Shown here in pieces: positions 40,841-53,011 of a DNA stretch of 64,000 bases (positions within the stretch are counted from its first letter, which is position 1; every line of letters begins with the position of its first letter). Source of the DNA: Tetrahymena elliotti 4EA (lineage: Eukaryota > Ciliophora > Oligohymenophorea > Hymenostomatida > Tetrahymenidae); contig JH720294.1 of the NCBI GenBank assembly GCA_000231825.2, forward strand, positions 1,711,405 to 1,775,404. Reading direction: 5' to 3'. The translations under genes and the position numbers were made by a program. The notes under the pieces are model-generated. The model worked only from the letters and a program-made list of their open reading frames with translations, did no database searches and was not told where the DNA came from.

Positions 40841-40972
40841 TTAAAAAATACGAAATTATCAAGAGAAATTTATAAAGAATAAAAATCAATTAAATGACTA
40901 CTCAAAATCAAATAAAAACAAAATTGTTCCCTAACCTAAAAATACAAATAATATGGAATTGAAAAAGTATAT

Positions 40973-41029
40973 AAAATAACATTAAGTTTTTAAATCCACA
41001 TCCGACACTGCGAAAAAAAATGTTATTTT
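40973..41029. repeat. Hairpin H2, related loop to H1
   Basis: Perfect 11-bp arms AAAATAACATT (40973-40983) and AATGTTATTTT (41019-41029). The loop carries AAGTTTTTAAATCCAC and ACACTGCGA, words shared with H1. Confidence 0.6.
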
Positions 41030-41099
41030 AATTACCTATCCATCTTCCATTACCTCATTGAAGGTACTATATCAAAATTAATTAAAAAAAATGCCTTGC

Positions 41100-41310
41100 C
41101 TATTTTTAAAGACCTAGCCAATAAAAAACAAACAATATTAAATAAAAAATAAAAAACATTAAAAAAACAAATAAAAAAAACACTAAAAAAAAATACAAAA
41201 AACTCATAAAAAAAATACAAAAAAAAAACAAACAAACAAATAAAAATAAACAACATGAAAAAGAAAACAAAAAAAAACAAAGGATAATAAAAAATAAACA
41301 ACATAAAAAC
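41100..41310. repeat. A-rich low-complexity tract
   Basis: About 200 bases almost devoid of G and poor in T on the + strand, made of A runs broken by AAAC, CAAA and TAAA. This is simple sequence; the minus-strand frame through it (Phe-rich) is not a credible protein. Confidence 0.6.
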
Positions 41311-42530
41311 CAAAACTTATTAATAGAGAGGCATCATGCCAATTTTTTTTTGATGAATTAAATTTAATTAATTTCAAAAGGAATATTTTTTATTTTTGAA
41401 AACTATATTAACAAATTATCTCTTGGCAAGAAAAAATTAGAGACAAATTTTTTGGAAAATTAATCCTTAATTAATTAATGATTAAAAGATCTAAGTAAAT
41501 AAATTCAAATAATAAAATAACAAAAAATAATATAATCAACAATCTTCACAAATTGTATATTTGTACAAACTCAAAATGTATAATAATAATTTTGATTTTA
41601 TATTTAATATAAATAAAGTGTATGATTATTTTTAAATAAACTGTTATTTTTATTCAAATTTTTAAAAATAAAAAATATTTTATGTTAAAATAGATTAACA
41701 TTTCTTATTAATAATTTTATTCTTAAATTTATTTTTAATAATAAAATATTTAATTCTTCAAAATGGAATATTAGCGAATAAAGCTAAAAAAGAATTATTT
41801 TTGTGAGTTTTTTTCAAAAAAATTTGATATTGTTTATAATTCATAATATTAATTAATCCTATTTATTTGAAACTTGCCATTGTTTTCCTAACTTGTATTT
41901 TGGTATTTTCATCATTTTACTCTATGAATTAGTTTTATTTGTCTTGATAAGAAATATTTATTAATCAAAGGATGGAAAATTGTTGTAAATTAAAAAAGTA
42001 CCATTCATTTAGTAGACATTTATTTAATTTGATAAAAAGCAGTGCTGATAATTTTTTAAAACTCTATTAATTTTAGTCAATATTTCTTATTCTTAAAATA
42101 AAACCAGATATTTGAAAACTAAAATCATTTAATTTAATTTTGAAAATTTATTTTTTTCAACTTTTGGAAAATAAAAATTATTTTAAATTAAAAAATGAAA
42201 TTATGTGATACATTGAGTAAAGATTGCTTCTTCGGAAATTTATATGATATACTAATTATAAAAGTGTAATTTTGGTTTGTTGATATTGATTAACTTTTAG
42301 AAAAAGCAGTGATGATGATATTTTAAAGGTCTATTAGTTTTAGTTTTCTGTTTGTTCTAATAGTTTATTATGAGTTATTAACACCTTATTTGCTTGATTC
42401 TTAGAATAAGAAATAGTAATTTAACAATTTATATTGATTAAATAATTGTGATGTTAATTTGTAGTTAATATTCTTTTTTTGTTATTAATTTTACAAATCA
42501 AATATATTTTCTTAAATACATACATTCATA
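41311..42530. other. Intergenic, AT-rich
   Basis: Nothing beyond AT-rich sequence is visible. It includes the presumed promoter of the + strand gene starting at 42531. Confidence 0.6.
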
Positions 42531-43353
42531 ATGCTAGATCCTCTTCCTAGATTGGATTCTAAGTCAAGTAAAAATGACTATTCATTTGATTTTTCTAAAT
42601 TCTATTATAAAGATCCTCTTATAAGTCCAGATATTTAAAGCAAACAGTAATTATTTAAAAAAGAATATGCTTTCTTTCAAATTTCATTTAACTTCTTCCT
42701 CAATTCTCTATAAATTTATGATGTACAAAGACTAATTTGGACTTTTATGAAACTAAAATTAAGAATGTAACAAGAAATTTTCTAAAAATAGAAACTTTCA
42801 AATAAGTTAAGTAGTCAGACAAAATTAAAATGCTAAGAAATATACTAATGAATAAACAATTTCCAATTCACGCAGAACAGAAATGGCAATGAGATTATCA
42901 ATAGATAATACATCTATATACGAAAAGATTAACCGGATGCACACAGAGTCTCCTGAATCAATAAGGCAATAGAAAGAAATATCTCTATCAGCAATAAATT
43001 AAAATGAGAAAGGAAATACTTTTAAGAATAGAAGAATCAATACAATTCACCAGATAACGAAAGGAAGAAATGATAGCATTGGGTCTATTAAAAACCAGTT
43101 CTTATCACCTATAAATTCTGAAAAGCTTCAAAATGTATTAAATTATTAATATTTTTACTTTACTTTATTAATTGATATAGAAAAAATAAACACTAGTAAA
43201 TATTATTGTAATCTAAAATTAGGTCAGGCTATGGAAGTAGCTCTCTAATTTAAAATAAGAATGGAAAAACAGTAGAGAACTATCTATGAGAAAAGCTATT
43301 CAATGCACAAAGATTCTCAAATTAATGACTAAGTATTTATTATTTTTATTTGA
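42531..43353 (+). CDS. Hypothetical Gln/Asn/Ser-rich protein, possibly 5' part of next gene
   Basis: The ATG at 42531 (MLDPLPRLDSKSSKNDYSFD) follows an AT-rich leader. Exon 1 is 42531-42646; an intron of 145 nt restores phase at 42792, and the frame then runs to a TGA at 43351 (225 aa). The second part is polar and basic (TISNSRRTEMAMRLSIDN, QITKGRNDSIGSIKN) and ends in a probable helix (QAMEVALQFKIRMEKQQRT). A plausible splice donor at 43333 (after ...DSQINDQ) suggests that the frame may instead splice onward into the coiled-coil exons at 43.98-45.8 kb, making a single larger gene. I could not find a phase-consistent join, so the two are listed separately. No family was recognised. Confidence 0.5.
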
Positions 43354-43661
43354 TCTTAAAATTGATTGGACAAATTAATTTCTTCCTATCTGCTTACATG
43401 CCAAGTGAAAGATAAAAATATTAAATTATCAAATATTATTTCCACTGAATTTTTATTATTCATTAGATAATCTTATTAAATTAATAAAAACCAACTCACT
43501 TTCTCATTCATTCATTCATTCATTTACTTTTGTCTTTTTCACTTAGCTGGTTATAATAAAAATTTATGGCTATTTATTAATCAAATTATTTAGATTATAT
43601 CTTTTCTAAGGTTAAAGTGATTTTTGCATTAATTTTGATAAAATTTATTTGGTAAATACAG

Positions 43662-43896
43662 TCTGGCAGAATAATACTCACCAACTTGTGTAGAGATGCT
43701 TCATGAAGAGGATGAATGCAAAATTTTTGTAAATACTGTAGATTTATATCTTTTCTGCAACGACAATGAACTATTAGATAAGATAGAAAAATATACATAA
43801 AGATAATAATAATTATATCTTTCTTAGTCTTAAGAACCTTTTGGTACTTAAAAATAAATAGATTTAATGAAAATAGATATTTTTTAATTTGTTTGA
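43662..43896 (+). other. Candidate exon between coiled-coil segments
   Basis: Less AT-rich than its flanks. One + strand frame reads LAEQYSPTCVEMLHEEDEC, then TVDLYLFCNDNELLDKIEKY and a Gln run (TAA codons), to a TGA at 43894. An acceptor (ACAG) precedes it. Phase does not match the neighbouring exons with standard GT..AG sites, and other frames are also open, so it may be an exon of the surrounding gene or a chance frame. Confidence 0.3.
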
Positions 43897-43982
43897 TTAA
43901 GATTTTTCTAATAAAAAATTAATAATTAGGAATAAATTTGAATTAATAATTCTTCACTTATAGAGAAATTGTAATAATATTG

Positions 43983-45796
43983 ATGAATTACATTACAAAA
44001 AATGAGAATATTAGATAACAATACTTTTCAGTTCTTGAACAACAAAAGCAAAAATTTGAGTCAGAAAATAAAAAACTATTTGCATAAATCTAAGAATAAA
44101 ATATCAAACTTGAAGTACTGAACTAAGAAAAAAATAATGAAATTTCCAAAAAAACCTAAGAGCTTAGAGAAAAGGTAATTTCTAAATAAATATTTTTTTT
44201 TGAAGCTTAATTGGATCATATTAATTGAGATTTTAATAAATCATTGATAATTATTTTTCTACAAATAAATGCTATGTAGTCTTTGAAATAATTATTTTCT
44301 CTAAAAGATAAAATGGCATCCAAATATTTTTTAATTTTTAGTTATTAGATTACTTTTTAAAATGCTTATCTCTCTGCCTTATTTGATTTACCTTTGATTT
44401 TTCTCAGTTTAAATAGTTCACTATTTTTGATGATATTTAAAATTAATTTTTAAATTAGAAATTTTTAAAAATTAAATTCTAATTTTTAAGATTTTAATGA
44501 TCATTTCAATATTTTACTTTGAAAAAGGTTAAATAACTGGAATTCCAAAACTAGAATTTGAATGAGTAAAGTGAGAAACTAAGGAAATAGCTTCTTGAAT
44601 TTCATATAAAATATGATACTCTTATTGAAGAAAAATTTTCAAAAGGATTAGAATAAAAGGATTCATTTGCATACTAGTCAATTGAAAATGTAAGTTTTTG
44701 GCTCTTTTCAATATTATATTTATTTAATTCTTTAGAAATACCAAAGCTAACTAAAAAATTATGATGAACTTAAAGAAAACTATAATAAGATATATGACCA
44801 ATACAAAGAGTGTGTTCTTGAAATCAAATAGCTTTAAGAAAAAATAAGCTTATCAGAAAACAAAATATAAATTATTTAACACCAAAAAACAGAATTGGAA
44901 CAGAAAGTTTAAAGCCTTGAAAGTTAGTTGGTATCAATCTAAGAATCAACTACCCCAAGACCTGATTTAAAAGAAGTAAATTTTTTTTAATTTAACAAAA
45001 CATATTAAGTGTTAATTTTAATATAGCTTTTAGATGTTGCAGCTGTTTATGACTTAGAAAATTTAGGTAGTAGTACAAAAGATAAAATAAACTAAGTTAT
45101 TAAAAAATTCAGACTTGTAAGAGAGGTGAATAGTAAGTCTAAATTAACAACTTTGGGCTAAGAATAAAATACAAAAATATCAAAAAGTAATTCATCTCGT
45201 CACAGCCCTATGACCAGGAGGAATATGAAATATCAAAGTAAACTAATTTTATTTATATTTAAAAATATTAATGAAATTCTTATATTCACTTAGAAAAAAC
45301 AAACAAGTCATTAACAAATAAAATATTTAATCACTCTTCTTAATTGATTGATAATTAACATTAAAAAAGCAACAATCAATTATCTTTAACTTATAATTCA
45401 AATGAGTCTCATGAATAAATTAGCTTTTCTAATTAAGAAGAAGATAAACCAAATAAATGGGAGTTGGAAAATGAAACATTCAGCTTTTTAAAATCAGAAC
45501 CATAAAATAAAAATAGGCAGTAAATATAATTTTACTATCAAAATGATAACGAAATTAATAGTAAAACCACTAAACACACATTAAGTTAAGCATCAAACAA
45601 ATAAATCGAAAGCTAACAAAATTTAGAATAATACAATTTCATAGAACCTATGCAAAACATAAAATCTCCAAATACACATGTAATCATGCAAACAAAACAA
45701 TAACATAAATCATCTCGTGAAAGGGGAAATAATCAAAACACAAAAGAATAATTTCTCAAATACATAAAAATAACTAACTTTAAATATAAAAACTGA
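43983..45796 (+). CDS. Coiled-coil protein
   Basis: Five exons join in phase: 43983-44174, 44528-44689, 44736-44975, 45027-45237 and 45294-45796. Taking the ATG at 43983 gives 435 aa; the true start may lie further upstream. Exons 1 to 3 are an almost continuous predicted coiled coil (EQQKQKFESENKKLFAQI, EKLRKQLLEFHIKY, ENYNKIYDQYKECVLEIKQL, QKTELEQKVQSLESQL). A short less helical segment follows (LLDVAAVYDLENLGSSTKD, SRHSPMTRRN), then a Gln/Asn/Ser-rich tail ending YIKITNFKYKN. The first intron is 353 nt. I recognise no family. Such proteins are common among ciliate basal-body and cytoskeletal components, but nothing here proves that role. Confidence 0.75.
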
Positions 45797-46072
45797 TAAT
45801 TAAAACTGCATTTAAAATGATCAAATTAACTTTTAAATTAAACTATTGTAAAAAATTAATAATTTATAAATAATTCCATCTTTAATAAATTTGTTGATCT
45901 TTTTCGTTTAATCTTCAATCATTAAATTAAATCTTAATTGCAATTTAAACTTTATTTCCATCCAAAAATAAAATAATTTTTAGGTTGAATTTCTAATTTA
46001 AAAAAAAAAAGTAAAAAATTGAATTTTGGATAAAAGCAACCTATCTGAAGTTATTACGTAAAGTTATTGTAA
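45797..46072. other. Intergenic 5' of tRNA pair
   Basis: AT-rich spacer. The last bases before the first tRNA (ATTGTAA) are the same as those before the second copy. Confidence 0.6.
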
Positions 46073-46144
46073 TCCCCTATAGTCTAGCAGGTTAGGATAG
46101 AAGGTTTTCACCCTTCAGACCCGGGTTCAAGTCCCGGTGGGGGA
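46073..46144 (+). tRNA. tRNA-Glu (anticodon UUC), copy 1
   Basis: A 72-nt cloverleaf. The acceptor stem TCCCCTA pairs with TGGGGGA. The anticodon arm is GAAGG-TTTTCAC-CCTTC with anticodon TTC. The T-arm CCGGGTTCAAGTCCCGG carries the B-box GGTTCAAGTCC. The A-box region TAGTCTAGCAGGTTA is present. CCA is not encoded, as expected. A T-run soon after the 3' end (TTCTTTTTTA) can serve as the Pol III terminator. The anticodon reads GAA/GAG (Glu); this is not one of the special Gln tRNAs that read TAA/TAG. Confidence 0.97.
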
Positions 46145-46160
46145 ATTCTTTTTTATTTAT

Positions 46161-46260
46161 NNNNNNNNNNNNNNNNNNNNNNNNNNNNNNNNNNNNNNNN
46201 NNNNNNNNNNNNNNNNNNNNNNNNNNNNNNNNNNNNNNNNNNNNNNNNNNNNNNNNNNNN
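46161..46260. other. Assembly gap (100 N)
   Basis: Exactly 100 N, the usual placeholder for a gap of unknown size. It is flanked by two identical tRNA-Glu genes, which suggests assembly failed in a tRNA repeat. Confidence 0.98.
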
Positions 46261-46280
46261 ATCAAGTAAATTAATTGTAA

Positions 46281-46352
46281 TCCCCTATAGTCTAGCAGGT
46301 TAGGATAGAAGGTTTTCACCCTTCAGACCCGGGTTCAAGTCCCGGTGGGGGA
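46281..46352 (+). tRNA. tRNA-Glu (anticodon UUC), copy 2
   Basis: Identical in all 72 positions to the copy 208 bases upstream, including the preceding ATTGTAA. A T-run (ATTTTTTTA) follows as a likely Pol III terminator. Confidence 0.97.
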
Positions 46353-47287
46353 ATTATTTTTTTATTAAAATTAAAAAATTAAAAGCATAACAAGTAATAA
46401 ACATAATCAATTTATCAAAGAATTGATCAATAAAGATAAAAATTCAAAATTAAAATGGAGGTATTTAGAAAGCAAATAATAATTTAAAAATTTTGTAGTT
46501 CATATAATTAAGAAAAAATATAAGGATTGAATGAATCAACAGTTTATTAATTAGAAAGATAAAAATTGAATTAAAAAATGTTACTTTTGAAAATTAAAAG
46601 AAATGTAAATAAATAATTTAGTTAGTTAATAAATTGATAGTTAGTAAGTAGTTTAATAATAAAGTGAATGGTTGAAAAAGTAACAGCCATATAAAATAAG
46701 TGAGGAATTATAACCATTCAAATTAAGAGATATTAACGATAAACAGATTTTGAATTTCTAAAATAAATTCAAGGAAATCGTTTGAAGTGTTTCTTTGATT
46801 CATTCATTCATTTAATTTTGATTGATAAATGATTAAAAAATTAAAAGATTCTTTAATTTGGATTTGATGTATCTAATTCTTAGCGAGTTTATATTCTTAA
46901 ATGTTAATAACATTTACTTTACAACAGGATTAATCTATGAATGAATTTATTAATAAATAAATACGAATTTACATTGAAAAATCCTTGCATTGATAATTAT
47001 TTGTAAACTTTGATTTCTCTTATTTGGATCATTGAATTTATCAAATTCAAAGTAAATTTTAAAGTTAACAAAAGAAAAAATTGAAAAGTGAGATATTTTT
47101 GAATGTAATAAAAGGAAAATAAATACATAATATCTGTATTAATTAGTAAATTCAAAGAGTAGAAGAAATTAATTACTTTATTTAAATAGGGCAAGCATTT
47201 CTTCCACAACTAAGACTCAAATAAGCTTAAATTTATCATTTAATTCATATATAAGATTGTATTAAGCATAATATTAATCCTGGTTAA
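46353..47287. other. Intergenic, AT-rich
   Basis: Low-complexity A/T sequence between the tRNA pair and the start of the large Gln-rich gene. No reading frame of protein-like composition was found. Confidence 0.6.
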
Positions 47288-50200
47288 ATGAGCCAGAAAG
47301 TTCCTTAAAGATAGTGTGAATATCAGCAATAATCTTTTGAATATTAACCTACAGGCTATCCATAAATGCAAATACAGGGGGTTAATCTAAATTCAAAAAA
47401 CTAGATAGATGATTAGTTTAATAAAAATAATTTTTCTTAGCCAAGCCAAGTAATGCAAAAGGATTTTAATTCTAGTTTAATGAAGAAATCAGCTAATAAT
47501 AACAATAACATAGTTAGTTCTTGTTTATCATCTGTTAATGGAATTAATGCAGGAACTACAGTTAGTAACAATCATTTATATGATTAGGTATAATACACTC
47601 ATTCTCATGGTGATCATTCTTCTTAAAATGGATATTTTGCAAGTATTTAAGGATTGTAAGCTGTTGCAACTGTTTCAGATGATTAAAATGTAGTTGTAAA
47701 TAACTAAAGCTATTGCAATAACCCACATAGTTTCTTCTAAAATAACGAAAGTATATACAGCGCAAACTCAAAATCTTTAGAAGCCTCAAATTATCACTAT
47801 AGAAACAGCCATGCAAACGATCACAATAGAGTTGAATTGAAGCATGCTTAATAGTTAGAACGCTAAGATTATACCTAATCATTCATTCCAATTACATATA
47901 ATTATTAGCCTTGTTTTGATGAATAAATATAATAATAAGGTATTTCGTAACAGTAACAATTCTAGGATGTAAAAGTTTGTGATGAATAAAAGTTTCATTC
48001 TAAAAACTATGATAGTATTTTGGAAAATTTAGGGAGAAAAATAGAAAATATAGCTAAAATTGCTAAGGAGAGTGAAAAGCATGACATAGAAATAAAAAAA
48101 TATATCAGTAATGAAAATTCTATTGATTACATGCTTACTTCACCTAGCAATAATACTAAGAAATAGAGCAAATGCAATAATAATTAATAAACCTTTAATA
48201 ACAGTGATAATAAAGATTATTAAGATATGCTCTTGTAAGATACAGATAATAAAAATAACCTACTTACAAACAGATCAAATTCAAATTTAAATTAATTAAC
48301 AAATAGGACTCATGCTTAGTCAATTACAACACTTTATAATTTAAATAATAATCATCTTAGTAGTTATCATGCAAGACATAATTCCTCAAGCTCTTTACCT
48401 CTAACTGAAAGGGATCGTACTTTTGCTTAACAACAGTAATTTGACCTTCCTTCTTAGAGGTCATTCACTTTTAATGACAAATCAAATAAAATTCAAGCAT
48501 AATCCTAAGGGTTAGATCTTATTTTTAATGGCTCAAGTAATGAAGAGGGAAGTATTTCTTCTAGATAGCATTATAAAGAATATCCATCAAACATTCAAAT
48601 AAATTCAAAGAATGCATTTAGTCTTAAAAATAATTTGAATATCTCAAAAAAGGAAACTGATATCGAAAAAGTAAGCAAAAAACTTGAAACTTTATTAAAA
48701 GGTGAAGAAGGAGATTCTGATTATGTATTTTATAATAGTAGTGTTTATTCTTAATGTCCTCATATTTACTCATAAGCTAAGTATGTAATATTAACATAAA
48801 GTGAATTTGAGTAAATTATGTAAAACAAAGTTTCTGAAAAAGAAGTAATTGTTTCTCAACAATAAAAAATATAATAATTAGAAGAAGCAATAGCTGATCT
48901 AAATAAAAAACAACAAGTTCTCTTAGATCATCAAAAGGAAATTTCATCTAAAAACAACTAACTGCAAGAAAATAATGCAACTCTTTTACGCACATTAGGA
49001 AATATTTCTACTGAAAAAGCATCTCAATAACTAAGAGATGGATTCAAATTATAAAATTATACTAACTCAATAAATTCTGGTTAAAATTCAATAAATAATA
49101 ACGCATAAAAACAATCACCAGAAAGTTCAAAAACCTATTACAAAGAGAGTAAATTATCCAGTATATCCTATCATGCATCCAACTAACATCCTTCTCAAGA
49201 CTAAGAAAAAAAATAAGTAAAATTAAGCACTGTTGGAGACAAAGAAAATCAGTAAAAGCATAACAATTCTTCAAATGATTATAACAAATCAATGAATTAT
49301 TCATAAACAACAACTTAGCTTTAAACACCAAACACTAAATTAATAAATGGAGCTTCTAAGTAAGTAGGAGGGAATCTTGTCACCACTTAAACTAAAAAAT
49401 AAAGCGGAATGGGTGAAAGTTAGTATTTTTCAAAAGAGAGTTCTAATACATTCAATACAGAGCAGTTTACTTCTTGTGATATTGAAGAAAATAAATCAAC
49501 TGAGCCTGCCCATCCAGATTCTATGTGCATGCTAAGACAAAAAACTGAAGATGATGATTAAATTAGTACTAATAATAACCTAAGTAACATAAGAATATCA
49601 GGAAGCTTGACAAATATTCCAAATCAAAAGAACTTTTAATAATATAACTTAAATAACAATAGTATTTCTTATCATATTTCTTAAAATTAATAACTCAGCA
49701 ATCAATCTTCTGTTTCAAATTTACACAATCAATAAATTTCTTAAATTGATTCATGCAGTCATATCGCTCAAAATTAAATTTAAACATACTTCAATCAAAA
49801 TCAAATGATTTAAAGCTAAAGTGGAAATAGTATCTTAGTTAAAAACAAACCTCCTATGTAACCAAAATAAAAAGGAACTGTTGTAATCAGAGATTTCTTA
49901 CAGTAAGATAATGTTTCTAATTAATAAAACTTTAATAATTCAAGCTACAATAAAGTATCGGAAAACTAAAAGAAAGATCTTTAAAGAATTAATAGCTGCG
50001 ATATAGAGACTGACAATAAGAATTCATCTCATATAAGTACATCTTCAGTTGAAAGAACTTCAATAGACTAAAAGAAGCTCTCTGCAACTAAATTGCTTAA
50101 ATCAAAAATAATGATGAACTAATAAAATTCTCATGAATAAATACAAAAATAACTGTAAGAAAAACAGCATATTTTAGTTGAATAATTACAAAATTTAACT

Positions 50201-52239
50201 AGAAATGATGATATTGTTTAAACAGTCAGTACTAAGCTCAATTCATAAAATATTTAACAAATTAACTCTAATCAAAGTTAAACTCCTAATTCAAGTGTTA
50301 TTTCTAGTCTATCGAATGGCTTATCAGCCAACAATAATCATATTTTAAAAATTTAACCTTCATTTTTGAAAAATAAAGCATAACTACATTAGAACAATCC
50401 TAACTAATCTTAAATTCAAAGTTCTAGTAATTAATTAAATTGCCATCCTTGTCATTCCAAAAGTATTGATTCATATCAAATGTAAACCAATAAAAAATAA
50501 TAGGAATAAACTATCACAAGTAACTAATCTTCATTTACTTAAGGTCTGAGAGCTTCAGTTTTAGCTGGAAAAACTAATATTTCTATGTAATAATAGCCTT
50601 TAGGCCAAAAAAATGATAATTCTTCAGTTAAGGATTAACAAGATAACAAAAATCAGAAAAAAGAAAGCACTTAAAATTAATCTAAGAGTGGAATTAAAAG
50701 CATTAAAAACTAAGAAAATGTAAAAAAATCAAATTTAACTTAAATGAACTACCACTTGATAGGGCCTGCAACAACAGGATAAAATTAGAATAATTAAAAT
50801 GCAAGTGTTACTTATTGCTAATCTAATGGTTCTTCATAGTAAAGTATGAGCATTGAAGAGTTCTCTTCTACTTCTTCAAGATGTAAGAAGGGGTTATCTT
50901 CATTTTATATTGGAGGAGGCTGTAATTCAACAAATGAATAATCTCAAATACCTACTTAGAAGATCTAAAAATTAAACTCTGGAACAAATAATAATGGAGT
51001 AAGTGGAGCTTTGATGACAAGCTTCTCTTAATAAATACATGATAATTCTTCATAAAAAGGTAGTTTTATGAATAGTGAATCTTTTATTCCTACTACAAAT
51101 AAAACAATACTTAACCAAAATGATGCAGCTCAACAATAACCATCTTAATCTTCTCACAGCTCAGTAAATGAATCAAATAGACAGTTAAAACCTCAACTAT
51201 AATCCTAAACATAAAAAATGGGATAAACTGCTTTAATTTTGAAGTAAATTACTAAAAATTAACCTCGTTAAGTAAATCTAATATAAAATCCAAATTAAAT
51301 TTAAACAAATGGCTAAACAGCATTAAACAACAATTACATCAATAATTTTGAGAATTAATAAAACAAATCTGAAATTAACTAAAATACAAAAACAAATATT
51401 AATAAAATCCCTTCTCACTCGTTAGATAAAACTTCAAAGAATACAACAGAAATTCAAAATAATCCTTTATATAATTTTAAAATACCTTTTAACCATTAAA
51501 TAAATAAGGATATTTTAGGATCTAATTTAAGAGCTAATCCTCATTTAGGTCAAACCTAAGTTGTTTCTAATAATTAGGAAAAGAGAAAGTCAGGCTCTTT
51601 AACATAAAGAGGAGATAATGATAAGCCATTTGATCTAAAAGACCATATTCTCTAAAATTAAAGAGAGCGTAGTGAAAAATCTATTCCTTCTTACATATAA
51701 AAACAAAACAACAATATTATGGATAATGAGAAAAAAACTTTAGAAAAAAGAACAAAGCATACTAATTCAGTTCCACAATTTTCATCCTAAAGCATAGTGC
51801 ATAAACCAGATTCTTCTAAAGAGTTACAACAAAATTAAGGACAAGATATTAGAATAAATAAAGATTTCTCAGACTCAAAGTTTACTTAAATTAGACCTTC
51901 TAGTGTAAACTCAGGTCTAATTAGACATTTTACAAGTTTAAATGACCAACTTGAAATTTAAGATAAGCCTCATACAATAAACTAAAACTAATAGGATGAC
52001 AAATAGCAAATTATGACTGAAAGAATAGTAAAAATATTTTTATTTAATTTTTAAAATGTATTCTAAAAATATAAATTATTTTTAAATAGGAAAGAAACAC
52101 AATAAAGAATTACAAAGATGTTAATCCATATATAAATCAAACATAAGGTAGGATTAGAAGTCTTCCCAAGCAAGGTAACACATCAGCACAAATAGGTGAT
52201 AGAAACAACAATGGAGAATAGGATTGTAACATATTCTGA
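47288..52239 (+). CDS. Large Gln/Asn/Ser-rich protein with coiled coil and C-terminal CNIF
   Basis: Predicted 1629 aa in two exons (47288-52027, 52090-52239; 62-nt intron, phase 0). The start is the ATG at 47288 (MSQKVPQRQCEYQQQSFEYQ); the frame upstream lacks another ATG. Most of the protein is Gln/Asn/Ser low-complexity, with Gln mostly TAA. A coiled-coil block lies around residues 455-590 (EKVSKKLETLLKGEEGD; EKEVIVSQQQKIQQLEEAI; LNKKQQVLLDHQKEI), and a shorter helical one near 935-980. Isolated Cys/His clusters (CHPCH near 1055) are too sparse to be called a zinc finger. The last exon is basic (GRIRSLPKQGN) and ends in QDCNIF, a candidate CaaX box preceded by basic residues, which would favour membrane anchoring. 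No conserved domain was recognised; possibly a disordered scaffold. Confidence 0.85.
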
Positions 52240-53011
52240 CACCTTAGATATTATTAATGATAGATGAATAACTTGACTGACAAAATGATTGATTGATGAC
52301 TGAATGAATAAGGAATCAACAAATGTAAATATTTATTAGAAATATAAAAAAGATTTTTGTAAAAAAAATATTTTTGAAAGGAATTAAAAGTTTAAAATAA
52401 ATAAAATAAAATTCCTTCAATTAATTAATTTAATTTGTAACACATTATTATCTTTATAAACATTTTATATAATTTTGTATTTACTTTTAATTAATAAAAA
52501 AGTTATTTTCTAAAAATTTTAATTCAATAAATTTATAAAAATACCTTATTGAATAGAAGAAGAAAATTAATAATTTAGTTCAATGTACAAATTATTGTTT
52601 TTTAAATTGCTTTCATCATATTTAGACAATAATTATTAGATTTTTAATTCTCAAATTATTAACACATATTTATTATCTCTTTTATTTGTATTGCAAATTT
52701 TGGTATATTTTTTTGTTAAATTATTTTATTTCCAATTCAGCTTTTGTTTGATAAAAATAAAAGGATTATAAGAATTTATTGAAAACTCAATAAAAAACAA
52801 TAAGAGTCATAATTTTAAAGAGTTTATGAATTAATAAAAAGATTAAATTCACACTTAATTAAAAAAAATTTACATAATTATGAGAATAAGATTGATATAC
52901 AAATAATAGATTGATTGACATTACAAAATCAAATATATGTTAATTTATTAAATTAAATAATTATAGAATAAAAATATTTTTAGATAAGAATTTTTTGGAT
53001 ACCCCTGAATT
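52240..53011. other. Intergenic, AT-rich
   Basis: 3' flank of the large Gln-rich gene and promoter region of helicase A. AT-rich with no structure that I can support. Confidence 0.6.

Noticed and set aside
41050..41313. Phe-rich minus-strand frame
   Set aside because: It is the complement of an A-rich low-complexity tract, not a plausible protein.
46092..46319. Minus-strand frame crossing the tRNA pair
   Set aside because: It runs through two tRNA genes and 100 N bases.
46073..46352. Idea that the tRNAs are the unusual tRNA-Gln readers of TAA/TAG
   Set aside because: The anticodon is TTC, which reads GAA/GAG (Glu).
48200..50500. Possible zinc finger from Cys/His pairs in the large Gln-rich protein
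   Set aside because: Spacing is irregular and the pairs are isolated; no known finger pattern fits.
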